This document shows positions 1 through 9,438 of a DNA stretch of 64,000 bases, piece by piece. How positions within the stretch are numbered: position 1 is the stretch's first letter; every line of letters starts with the position of its first letter. Under the pieces are notes generated by a model. That model was not told the DNA's origin and did not search any database. It was given only the letters and a program-made list of their open reading frames with translations. The stretch is from Tieghemiomyces parasiticus. Lineage: Eukaryota; Kickxellomycota; Dimargaritomycetes; Dimargaritales; Dimargaritaceae. A program made the position numbers and the translations under genes. The stretch is from contig JANBPT010000078.1 in the NCBI GenBank assembly GCA_027575765.1, positions 1-64,000 on the forward strand. Reading direction: 5' to 3'.

Positions 1-55
1 TCACGTTAAGGCCGTGATCTCTCCGGAGGCGTGGGTTCGAATCCCACTCCGCTCA
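1..55 (+). tRNA. tRNA-Leu(AAG), 3' part, cut by window start
   Basis: The window opens exactly at the anticodon stem. TCACG (1-5) pairs with CGTGA (13-17) around a 7-nt loop TTAAGGC, giving anticodon AAG (8-10) followed by G37. A long variable arm follows (class II, as expected for Leu), then a T arm GTGGG-TTCGAAT-CCCAC (31-47), the 3' acceptor strand (48-54) and discriminator A55. No CCA is encoded, as in eukaryotes, and no intron interrupts the loop. The D arm and 5' acceptor lie outside the window. Confidence 0.93.
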
Positions 56-56
56 A

Positions 57-64
57 TTTTTTTT
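57..64 (+). terminator. RNA polymerase III terminator of the tRNA gene
   Basis: A run of eight T begins two bases after the tRNA 3' end, the usual Pol III stop signal. Confidence 0.85.
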
Positions 65-1039
65 GTCAACAGCAGTATCCCTATTTCTTTATGATTGACC
101 CTACAGCCTGTTCTACGTCATATATCGTTGGCTCTGAGAGAAATGACGAAAGTATATGACATTCTTGCGGAACGTCGCATCTTTGTTCAACGGCAATTGC
201 TAATATATCAAGACCCTATTCCGACTTCCCGAAATATGGCCCACGCGGCTATCTTATTTTCACCCTCTTTTGTGACGCCTTAAATCCTTTCTATTTAGGC
301 TTAATTCTTTCAGTCACTTCTCACACTTCCGTTTCCAACTCTGTTATACACAGAGAGCAGTGCCAACGACTTTCACCTATGGCACATAACCTTCGAACAG
401 CAATCGAGCTGACATGTTAAGGACCCAGCTGCCCGATTCTATGATAAACCCCTCCCCCCTATTTATGCCCGGTGTCCCATCCCATCGATTTTCTTCCACA
501 GTGGCCTGGGCCCTATCAGTCGCTTCGCCCTCAAAGGCCATCCTAACCTGGACCTCTGCCACTGCCAAGCATTTATCCTCGCCTCTTTACGTCTCTCCTT
601 GTTGCAAGGGAATAGGTTGCCTTCCTACTGGTTGCCACATTCGCTGTCCTCTTCTGCGTTGGTCGCTCAACCCCACCGCCCCGCCCACCCGTACAGCTTA
701 CTACTGCTTACATGTCCACACGAGCTTCACCTTTCACGCATTAACTTCCTTTGTGTACCACCCTACCCTCTTCTGTCCTGCTGCGCTTCCCTACTCAAAT
801 TTGTCCACCCTAACCTCGCACCTGCTTCGTTGCACCAACGAACTGGCTAACGGCGTCACCCGATTCTGCCACGCCTACTGACAGCAGTCGCATCCCCACG
901 ATAGCTGAACCCTATATTGCCCGTTATTGCCACCCTATTCTTTCCCAGCGCTAGAATAGCCCATTAGGAAGCAATAGCAACGTTACTTCATACGTAATAC
1001 GTGACTTTACTCTCAGCGTCACCCCTTTTCTTTTTCAAC
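65..1039. other. Intergenic, no gene recognised
   Basis: This is the spacer between the tRNA and the Hua1-like gene. It is CT-rich on the plus strand from about 420 to 900. Short open frames here lack family features and I take them as chance. Confidence 0.6.
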
Positions 1040-2110
1040 ATGCCGCAGATCGCCCTTCCCGAATTCACACCAGACGAACCCCCGCCGCCGTACACGCCCT
1101 ACGCTGGGGCCGACGAACAGGTTGTCGAAGAGGGCGCCGCGGGTTTCAATAATCCACCTCCCGGTCGCCGGCCACCGCGGGTGACTTCCACAACCACCCG
1201 ACTCAACGCCCGGCCTATGGGTGTCAACCGCCCCGGCACTATACCCATCCGGCCGTCCCAGTTAACCACGGCCAGCGTTCCCCACACGACCGGTGGGCTC
1301 GCCAACAGCGGTCGGCCGATAGGACCGCGACCGGTGGGAGGGGGGACTTACCAGGCTGTTTACCCGTCGCAGGCTTCCCTTGGCGTGACTGGCCGGACCA
1401 TGCCCTGGTGCTGGAAGTGTGAGGACACGGGCTTCAAGCGGCCAGGTAAGCCTTGTAACCGCTGTGCTCGCGGCGAGGCCGCCCGGTTGGGGATCACTAC
1501 CTGTCCGAGCTGCTTCACCGCCCCGCGTCTGAGTCCGCGCGGCCCGTGCCCTGCATGCGGGACCCGCCTGCCCCCGTCAGTGTGGGACTACCCTGCCCAG
1601 GTCAATCCCCTTTCTACCCTGATGGCTGGACTGGCTGGCATATCCCTTGAACCCTACCCGGCACCTGGAACGCCTGGGGCCTCGTCTCACGTCTACGGCG
1701 GTGCCTACCCGGGCGGGTGTTATAGTGGTACGTGGGGGCGGCCTCCGCTTACCTCAAACCACTCCCACCCGGCCCCTGGCGGAGGGGCTCATTACCAGGC
1801 ACGACCATACCCGGGCTCTGGTGCCTTCACGAGTGGTTCGCCCTATTACAGTCGGACTCGCTCCGCCAGTGGGGATCTTCACACGTCCGTAAATAACCGC
1901 GGGCCCAACGGCTACCAACCCACCATGCAGGACACTATGTATTCTCCCGGGCGGCTTCACATTCCGGCCAACCCGTCGTGTTACCTCTGCCGCAGCCGGC
2001 GGCACATCCGTGACGATGGTACGCTGCCCGCCTCCCTCCTCCGCCGACTCCCAGACCGATGTCCGGCCTGCAACGCGGACTGGCGAGCGAGTTCGATCGC
2101 GACCAACTAG
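1040..2110 (+). CDS. HUA1: Hua1-like proline-rich, cysteine-pair zinc-binding protein
   Basis: Single-exon gene of 356 aa. The frame is open from a GTG at 1001, but the first ATG is at 1040 and is followed by an acidic/proline N-terminus, so I start there. A PPPPYTPY segment near residue 17 contains a PPxY motif, the ligand of WW domains in Rsp5/Nedd4 ubiquitin ligases. After a Pro/Gly-rich region come paired cysteines resembling a DnaJ-type zinc finger: C124-x2-C127, a GKPCNRC pair near 138-141, CPSC near 155 and CPAC near 168. A second pair set, CYLC and CPAC, lies near the C-terminus. Yeast Hua1 is a cytoplasmic protein with a J-protein-like zinc finger, tentatively tied to actin assembly. 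The architecture fits, but the extra C-terminal cysteine pairs and great length differ, so orthology is inferred. Confidence 0.62.
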   Translation: MPQIALPEFTPDEPPPPYTPYAGADEQVVEEGAAGFNNPPPGRRPPRVTSTTTRLNARPMGVNRPGTIPIRPSQLTTASVPHTTGGLANSGRPIGPRPVGGGTYQAVYPSQASLGVTGRTMPWCWKCEDTGFKRPGKPCNRCARGEAARLGITTCPSCFTAPRLSPRGPCPACGTRLPPSVWDYPAQVNPLSTLMAGLAGISLEPYPAPGTPGASSHVYGGAYPGGCYSGTWGRPPLTSNHSHPAPGGGAHYQARPYPGSGAFTSGSPYYSRTRSASGDLHTSVNNRGPNGYQPTMQDTMYSPGRLHIPANPSCYLCRSRRHIRDDGTLPASLLRRLPDRCPACNADWRASSIATN

Positions 2111-2675
2111 CAACCTACCTTGGGTTACGTAATGGGTGACCCTGACCATGCCACCTATGAATACCGCTACGATCTGACCTGTATTATGTGCTTTATCATG
2201 CATCTAGGCCTCTGCTAAGGGCTCTCTACTGTTGGCCATCCCGGCTGCTTCTGTACCAATAAATCGTATTCATATAGTAGCCATGTTGTGTCTATCTGCT
2301 GGTGGTCAACTGTACATTCCTCGACGGCCGGTTTTATGCACTCCCCACGTATCATCTGGCTATACTCCTTCAGTCAAATTAATAACGGTAAGAGGTAAAG
2401 TCGTCGCCAGGAGTACACGCGAAAAGCCTGAATTATTATATTTACTTAATCTGATAGCCCTCTTACTAATATATCTTCGTACAATACCCTATACTATAAA
2501 CGCTTCTCCCCGCATTCTAACACCACGTTCTACTTCCATCGTCATCTCTCTCTAGCAAGCCTCACTGAAGCCAGGTCCACCACGATATCTTTGCCCCTTC
2601 CCCTTCATTCCTTAACAGCAAGCTCGCCCCCCCTGCGGTATAACCCAGTCCCTAAAAGCCTACGCCACTTTGCCC
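2111..2675. other. Intergenic spacer
   Basis: Spacer between two plus-strand genes. It is AT-rich around 2430-2510 and pyrimidine-rich just before the next start codon. No gene is seen. Confidence 0.6.
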
Positions 2676-3497
2676 ATGGTCTTCTCCGTGGCTTGTCCGG
2701 GCGCGAGCCGGTCAAGGGCCCGGCCGACACTCATCTCGTCGTCCGCCTCCTTGCTCTTCCTGCTCCAACTCGCGCTCCTCTTCCTCGCTCCTAGGGTATC
2801 CGCACAAGACAACCCACCACGACCGCCGCTCATGGGCGACCAAGTTATCGCCGGAGTAGTCTTCATCCTCTTCGGCCTCTACTACATCGTCTTTGGTAGC
2901 CGCAAGCACAGCGTTATGCTCTTCCTCACGGGCTTCCTCGTCATCAGTTTTCTCGTCTATTACGCCTGTATCAAGGTCCGCCCGGCGGCCCCGGACGATA
3001 TGGCTCGGCGCATCATTTACCTTGTCGTCGCCCTACTGCTCGGCGCCGTATTCGGGTTCCTGTACATGTTGTTTCTCCCGCGGTTGGGCCTCTTTGGCAT
3101 CGGTGGCGTGGGCGGATTCACGCTAGCCATGGTCCTGCTGTCCCTCTGTGCCAATGGCCTGATTCAAACCAACTACGGCCGCGGAATCTTCATCGCCGTA
3201 CTGGCCACGGTCTTTGGCCTGGTCATTTTCCAGTACACCATACCCACCCTTATGCTGTCAACCGTACTGACCGGCACCTATCTCCTTATACTGGGAATCG
3301 ACTTCTTTGCCAGATCTGGGTATAAGGATCACCTGGCCGCCTTCACCCATGCCACGAATAGCGACTTTTACCACCCCGGCCGTGCCGCCTACGTCCTCGT
3401 CGCGGCCTGGATCGTGGGGGTGCCCGTCGGACTCGTCCTGCAGGGAACAACACAGCATGCCAACTATCAGCGGCTATACCATTACCAGACCTATTAA
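2676..3497 (+). CDS. DUF4203/TM7SF3-like seven-transmembrane membrane protein
   Basis: Single exon, 273 aa, start at the ATG in the context CCCATGG (a TTG two codons upstream is in frame but not a eukaryotic start). The N-terminus has an arginine-containing n-region, a leucine-rich hydrophobic core and a small-residue VSA site around residue 43, so a cleaved signal peptide is likely. Seven hydrophobic helices follow, with glycine-rich helices such as GLFGIGGVGG in the middle, and a short polar C-terminal tail. This signal peptide plus 7-TM arrangement is that of the fungal DUF4203 family (related to TM7SF3/TMEM198), probably at the plasma membrane or endomembranes. Its molecular function is not established. 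Family call by pattern only. Confidence 0.72.
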   Translation: MVFSVACPGASRSRARPTLISSSASLLFLLQLALLFLAPRVSAQDNPPRPPLMGDQVIAGVVFILFGLYYIVFGSRKHSVMLFLTGFLVISFLVYYACIKVRPAAPDDMARRIIYLVVALLLGAVFGFLYMLFLPRLGLFGIGGVGGFTLAMVLLSLCANGLIQTNYGRGIFIAVLATVFGLVIFQYTIPTLMLSTVLTGTYLLILGIDFFARSGYKDHLAAFTHATNSDFYHPGRAAYVLVAAWIVGVPVGLVLQGTTQHANYQRLYHYQTY

Positions 3498-5051
3498 CTG
3501 ATCACCTTCATTATATATTGCTATACCGAGGGACACTGGAGAACATGGCGTATTGAAGAACCTGACGTGCTTTGTGATAGATCCACTCTTTGGGTGGGTT
3601 CACGTCAACCGTTAGTGGCAGCCATAAAAAAACCCCCCTATATAGTCCGAGTCTAGCACAGCGAGGGCCAGGTGGCCATCCCGGTCGAACCCGCCGACAT
3701 CTGACGGGCAGAGGTTGCAGTAGTAGGGGAGGGGTCGCAAGCGGCCACGACATGACCCATCCAAAGTCACCAACCACCACGCAGCAAGTGCGTTGGAGCG
3801 CAGGAACCTCCAGGCCACCACCCGCCAGCGGTTGCAGGAGCTTCCATGCCACCGCCGGCGATCTATACTCGACCGCGAACTTCACCACTTAGCATTCTAC
3901 ATCCACTCGGACCTGCAGCCCTCCTCCATGCTTCCTGCTCCGTCTTGTCAATTACTTCCCTGTAGCTGCTTGACAGTGCGTAGCATTTTTCACCTCTCCA
4001 ATAGACCCCTCCCCGCCGGTCTACTCGTCCAGTGGATGCCCGGCCCTATATAAGGGCATCGCACCCAGTACGATATAATAAATCAAAAAGGTCCAAAGAG
4101 AACCTGCGATGCGATGGGACTCTATCGGTTGGAAGAAGGAGTGTAGCATTTACCTCGGACCCGGCGCTGATAAGAGGGCCTTCGTCCGATAAATAGCGAG
4201 CTGGCTATTGATAATAGCCGTTACTTTTAGTATCCCGCCCGATAGGCGTTCCTCGGCCCCATTATGTGGAAACATTTTTGTAGAGCGACGTTTCCTCTAG
4301 GTGGCGAGGTTCGGTGTATATAGCCAGGTGTATAGAACGTCGGGACTTGGCATGCCAGATGGGGTGGGCATGGGGTTGCTTGGTAGGGGGAGGGGGTTAT
4401 TATATGGCCTGGATTCTTCTCATGGCCTGCTCATTGTCCTGAACTATACCGTTTCTCTCTCTATCTAGGGCTTTGAGGGGGTTCAATCTTATGGTTCCTT
4501 GATTCTGTACCTTTCACAGGGCATATAATGACTACCAGGTTGGCTGCCTTCGATTCACTCGATACATACACCCGTCATCTGGCCTGGGGTTGGTCTCTTC
4601 AGGGGGAGGCAGACGAGCTGCAATTGGTCGGCGCCATAGTGGTTGCGAGGAATGAAAGCTGAGAGGATGTGAGAATAAGGATACTAGTGTCGGCGAGGAA
4701 GGTGATTGGAAACGGTGGCGTAAAATAGTAATATAATAGGCCCAAATTGTTTTGAGTTGACACAGGTACAGGTGTCAGGTATCACTAATGCATATGAAAC
4801 TCTGGAGTGTCTACGACAAGGAATTGGATGGTTTAAAGCATAACAGGACTCTATCGGCCTTTACTTCATAGCCTACCATTCTAGCTCTTCACCATGCCAA
4901 TTACTGAAACATTACCCTCCATCTTGTACAGATCCAAACCGTGATGCACGGATCCTCAGGTATCGTTTTTTATTTTAGAGGCCGCAAGTCATATTTTTTT
5001 TCATCCGAGCTGACTTACACTGGTTTTAGTTGCCCCTTGTCATACCACCAT
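3498..5051. other. Gene-free stretch before the first LTR
   Basis: No supported gene. A GC-richer island at about 3600-3900 has open frames on both strands (up to 125 codons) but no motif I recognise; it may be a decayed element. From 3900 on the sequence is AT-richer with many stops in all frames. Confidence 0.5.
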
Positions 5052-5586
5052 TGTGGTCGATTCAAATGCCTTCACAATGTTCATCTCATTAGAGCATTGA
5101 TCAGTGCTACATTCCCGTCTCCGCGCACTCCATGCCATAGCTTGATCCCGATCAATGATGGCCTACCTATTTGGCAGTCTGCATTATCCAGGCTACACGC
5201 TTATATCCATATCCATAATTCCCCCCTCCTTAACCTACTTTCCATCTATCCTTTCGGTAGGCGTTCAATCTTCCTGATCTTTGAACATTGCCTCCATCCC
5301 AGGCGCCGCCACGTCCTATCCTTCTAAAACCTTCTCTTTTCTCTCCCCTTGCTCTGGCGGCTACCCAGCCGCCCTTCTATTCAGGTCGGCGCCCGGTCCC
5401 GCCACGGCCTGTCGTCCTGGATTCCCCTAGTCCAGGCTGGCTAGTTACTTGATTGACCTTGGTCATCATTCAAGTATAAAAAATCTAAAGGTCGCCATTT
5501 AATAAACGACATAATATGTCCAGACAACAATCCCCAACCCCCGTTTGAAATTTTAAGCTTATTTTAGTACGTTTACTCCTACCACA
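5052..5586 (+). mobile_element. Solo LTR, copy A (535 bp), with 5-bp target duplication
   Basis: The element begins TGTGGT and ends ACCACA, i.e. TG...CA ends with a 6-bp terminal inverted repeat. It is flanked on both sides by the same 5 bases, ACCAT (5047-5051 and 5587-5591), a target-site duplication of the size made by LTR-retrotransposon integrases. Inside are a TATA box (TATAAAAA at 5475) and, about 25 bases later, AATAAA (5501), fitting U3/R signals of an LTR on the plus strand. No gag-pol is next to it, so it is a solo LTR left by LTR-LTR recombination. A second copy lies at 26361-26905. Superfamily cannot be assigned from an LTR alone. Confidence 0.9.
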
Positions 5587-5639
5587 ACCATCAACAAGCG
5601 ACTAGTCCATTTTCATATGGACTACTACTTCTTTAAATA

Positions 5640-6520
5640 TGAACCTTGGTCTGACCGCCCATCTGACAACATTGGAGAACTTTACGGAGTCATAAGCCTG
5701 GAACTCTTGAAGTAAGCCCCTTACCTAACTGTTGACTAACAAGCCCATGCCTGCCGCACTTCTCATATCACCATACACAATGTTAGGCGCAGGGACCTGG
5801 GGCTGTGTAACTACCTCAACCGCTGTGTCCCCCACAACCTCACTGATGGCCAGCACTCCCAGTAGGTACTTTATTGCCACTGAGCTCCTGGTGGAGTTCA
5901 ATGGGGCCAGTGACTACCTGCTGGGCTCCATCTTTACAGGCGAGGAGACTTGGGTGTACCTTTATGATCCCTCCTGCTGGCTCTAGTCGCCGAAAGTGGT
6001 GCCCTAAAGGTGGCCCTGTCCCAACTGAGACTCGCCAAGGCAATGCCACAGCCAAGGTGATTCTGACCATTCTTTTTTCACCAGGTGTTGCCTATTCCAC
6101 CTAAGTGTCAAACCCCCAGGTGAGAGGGTCTCCACCAAACTCTACGTAAAGTACGGGCTGAAGCCCATGGTCCAGGCCTGGGTGGAGGTACATGGAAGCC
6201 TGGACCATCGCCCCCTGTGACTTCACCATGATAATGCACCACCGCATTGTGCTGCAGCTACCCAGACCTACATGCCTGACGCTAAACTGAAACTTCTGCC
6301 AGCCCTTCCCTACAGACCTAACCTGGCCCCCTGTGACTTCTGGTTGTTCAGGAATATCAAACGGTGGCTGGGAGGCAAGAAGTTCACCACGGTAGAGGCA
6401 GTCACGGACGCCTGGAAGTCGGGGTTTGCCAGGCTCGAGCCAGGTGACTTCTGATTTTGCTTTGATGGCTGGCTAAGAAGAGTTTGCCAAGCTGTCAAAC
6501 TGGTGGCAATTATATTTTAG
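5640..6520 (+). pseudogene. Decayed mariner (D,D34D) transposase
   Basis: Translated in changing frames, this stretch gives mariner transposase landmarks in order. They are a GRP-like linker (DRPSDN, about 5670), the WVPHNLT-like segment (CVPHNLTDGQ, about 5820), the first catalytic block (TGEETW, about 5940), a KVxLTIF strand (about 6060), HHDNAPPH (about 6227), and LAPCDFWLF (about 6320) with the downstream GxxF block. The spacing from the Asp of HDN to the Asp of PCD is exactly 34 residues, the mariner signature. The first acidic residue is Glu where the family has Asp, and the reading frame is broken by several shifts and stops (e.g. TAG near 5860, TGA at 6451), so it is inactive. It starts just after LTR copy A. 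Terminal inverted repeats were not identified. Confidence 0.88.
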
Positions 6521-9093
6521 CTACCATCATTTTGGTATGTACTGACGCAGACTTTATTAAGTACCTATAGCTGACCATCAGCAATTCAGTCGCAGCTCCG
6601 ATTACAGTCACTTTTGATTGATACATGAAAGGTGACGATTCGCTAATGATACAGAAGTACACAAAAATATTGGGTCAGGGAGTAGTATGAACTCAACGCT
6701 CACCTCTCCGGTCGAGGTGATGGAAGCATCTTTATATAGCTCGCAGTTGGGACTTCCACTTTTCTGCCACCATACCACAGCCTTCCCCAGAATATTAGCT
6801 GGCCGTCGACCGTAGCCAATTTATAGTATGAGCCAGGTGCCAGGTAGGCGATAGGAGAAGGCGGAGTTTAGTAGTCACCCCCACCCGTCGGTTCCTGCAC
6901 CATAGAGTCCTGGTTATGCCAATATGCTACCTTTGGTCACACTGCTGGAGGCTTCATTTGACCCACTGAAACGCCAGGTGGCCTGAGTCTACATCAACGG
7001 AAAACTATTTAACAATCATGTTGGACATGCTTATTCATCGCCCAACGTTTACACCATCCCGATGCAAACGCCATCTAAGCGTCCCAATTCTCGTCGTTGG
7101 GAGCTACGACATGCTGCAATTCTGGAATGCGAATTTTGACCATCAAACCCCCTCTTATTTTTCTGCCTCAAGAAATGAGTCGTCAAGCTTGTCATTAAGT
7201 TGGTATGTTATTTGGAAACCTGTCAATATTGACAATAAGAAATACGGTGTATATGAGACACTCGGTCGGGCTAGGACGGCCTCGTGAGGTTAGTAGGAGG
7301 GTTCTATGTTGACCTGGAGTTCCACCAGGATAGGTTGTCTGATTTAGACTACACACACGGGATACCAGCGACGAACCCCCCTCCTCCTCCAAACTGACGC
7401 TAATCGTGCGAGAATAGGACAGGACTGGGCAACACTACCTTCTCGATGGAATAGCGATTCAGGTCCAATCCTATACTGGAGTATCCCGCCAGTACTGGTC
7501 CAATATACTCCCCATATAGATTGGCCACTTGAGTGCCGCCTCAATCCACCGTCCTATCTTCTCTAGCTACCAAACCGTCTGGTTTGATACATTTAGGCAT
7601 GCTATACTTAAATGTGCTCAACCAGCGATGTCGCCCTCACACATGTACACACACACACACACACACATGCACACTCTCTCTGGCTCATCGCGTGTTGTAT
7701 AATGTATTAACCTATGTGTTCCCACGTTGTCGATCGCCCATGTCGCTCTTTCCTGACCTGCCAGGGTAAGGCACACTGCAATTCTGGGCCCGTCGTCCAG
7801 TCAGTCAGTAGCGGCTGAGTATTTCCTTGATTGGGTAACTGGTCAAACGGTCAAAGGAGGGATATGGTAATGGGTGGCAGGGGAAAGTGGAGGACGGAGT
7901 GGAGTGGCAGCCAATGACACGGATTGCCCTTGTTGAGGGTATGAAGCCTCCAGAGTGGAAGGGTGGGTAGTTAGTGAGGATGGTACAAGAAGGTAGTGAC
8001 TTCGAATGTTACAGTCTAGTGTCCCGTGGCTAACAGGACTGTTGGCGAGAAACTGGTACAGATGGTGATAATACACCTCGCCTAGGTGTACGATAATTAT
8101 AGACGTAATGCGGGGTCGCCGGTCAGCGGGTGCCGCAATGGCAGTAACAATTGTCCTCCCTAACGCTTATCCGTAGAACTACTTACTAATTACATTTTCC
8201 TTCTGCCTCAACCAGATTCTTCGAATCAACTAACCAACATTTAAGTACGAACCATCTGCAAGCACCCAGGTAGCTTATTCCCTTGGCCTAGGTATTAACC
8301 TAGCTACAAGCGCTTGACGACCGACACTAAAGGGCAGAGGAAGTTAAGGCATCAAGGTGGAACTAGAATACGTGACCTAGTATGGCACTGCACGCCGGTC
8401 TACAGCGTCTAATCAAGTCGAGTAATGGTTTCCCCCTTACTCTTCCTTGTTTTTAATCTTTCTCTTAAAGGCAATTATCACGATTAATCCGCTAACTCGC
8501 TGCCCTGCCCACTTAACCCCCGCCACCCTGTTTTATCGGAACAGGCGTTTGGCCCACGGTTCCTCCGCATCCGAAATTCCCATCCTCCCCATTTTATCGG
8601 CACTGGCCTGTCCAACCCCTCCCCATCAATTTTTCACACTAGAACTGAGATGCCTAAAGAGAACCCCTAAAATACATCACCCCATTTTAGTGACTACCGA
8701 TCCCGTCCCTCTTTCTACGCAATCCTATTGGATAAACAGTTACTGCGATTTTCGTAAGGCTGACTGCACACTGAGGCAATGCTGCATCAGCAGCATCCGT
8801 CTTCCTTCCCTTCCTACTTTTCTTAGCCTTTCATGATGTGGGCTGGATTCCTTCCCCCAACCGGTGAAACGCCTGCCTATCCTTCATTCGCCTCGTCCTA
8901 TGGCGAGTGCCGCCACGAATTTCATTGCAATATTATCCCGTCACTACTCACCAGCTAGAGGTCCGCTTTCAAGTGTCTTTCCTCGCTTACGTCCAAGCAC
9001 TGAACCTCCTGTTGATGTGGTACCATTTACAGCGTGAATGGCAAGGTTGCGATGAGTAATTAGTTTCTCCGAGTTGAAGGTTGCCCCCTCCCT
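6521..9093. other. Gene-free stretch
   Basis: No gene supported. It contains an (AC)10 microsatellite at 7647-7666. The part just after 6520 probably includes the 3' end of the mariner relic, but no inverted repeat could be matched. Confidence 0.55.
7647..7666. repeat. (AC)n microsatellite
   Basis: Ten uninterrupted AC dinucleotides. Confidence 0.95.
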
Positions 9094-9438
9094 CTAGGGT
9101 GAGAGGAGTAGCCGCAGTAACGAATGGTCCCCGATAGAGTGAGTTGGCGAGAGCTGAGAGGACTGGGGTCTAGTCTTAGATCCGTCTCCTAAGTGAGTGA
9201 TGAAAAAGGGCGGCGGAAAACCTACTGCGTGTACACCGTGGCGCACAACAGTATCCGCCCGTATCGTCTTTCCACGGGCAATAGCGCCGTTGTGGTAAGC
9301 ATGGGTACATAATATTAGGCCGTCAGCAGACCGTGCAACATTGAATATCTCATATTCACCATCCACCTTGACTGCACTGAACAGGTACTTCCTATTGCAC
9401 GCCAACACGGGGGGGGGGTGGTCTGGCCGGATATTCAA
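9094..9438 (-). other. Open frame of uncertain status, possibly a decayed gene
   Basis: A minus-strand open frame of about 110 codons with fairly protein-like composition in its first half (KYLFSAVKVDGEYEIF, then a His/Gly-rich stretch). It has no ATG of its own. A run of ten G/C (9409-9418) sits where an adjacent frame beginning with ATG (MTTTSFFEY) would need to shift into it. Farther upstream on the same strand a good donor (GTAAGTATTC near 9605) follows a short ATG-led segment. I recognise no family; it may be chance. Confidence 0.15.
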
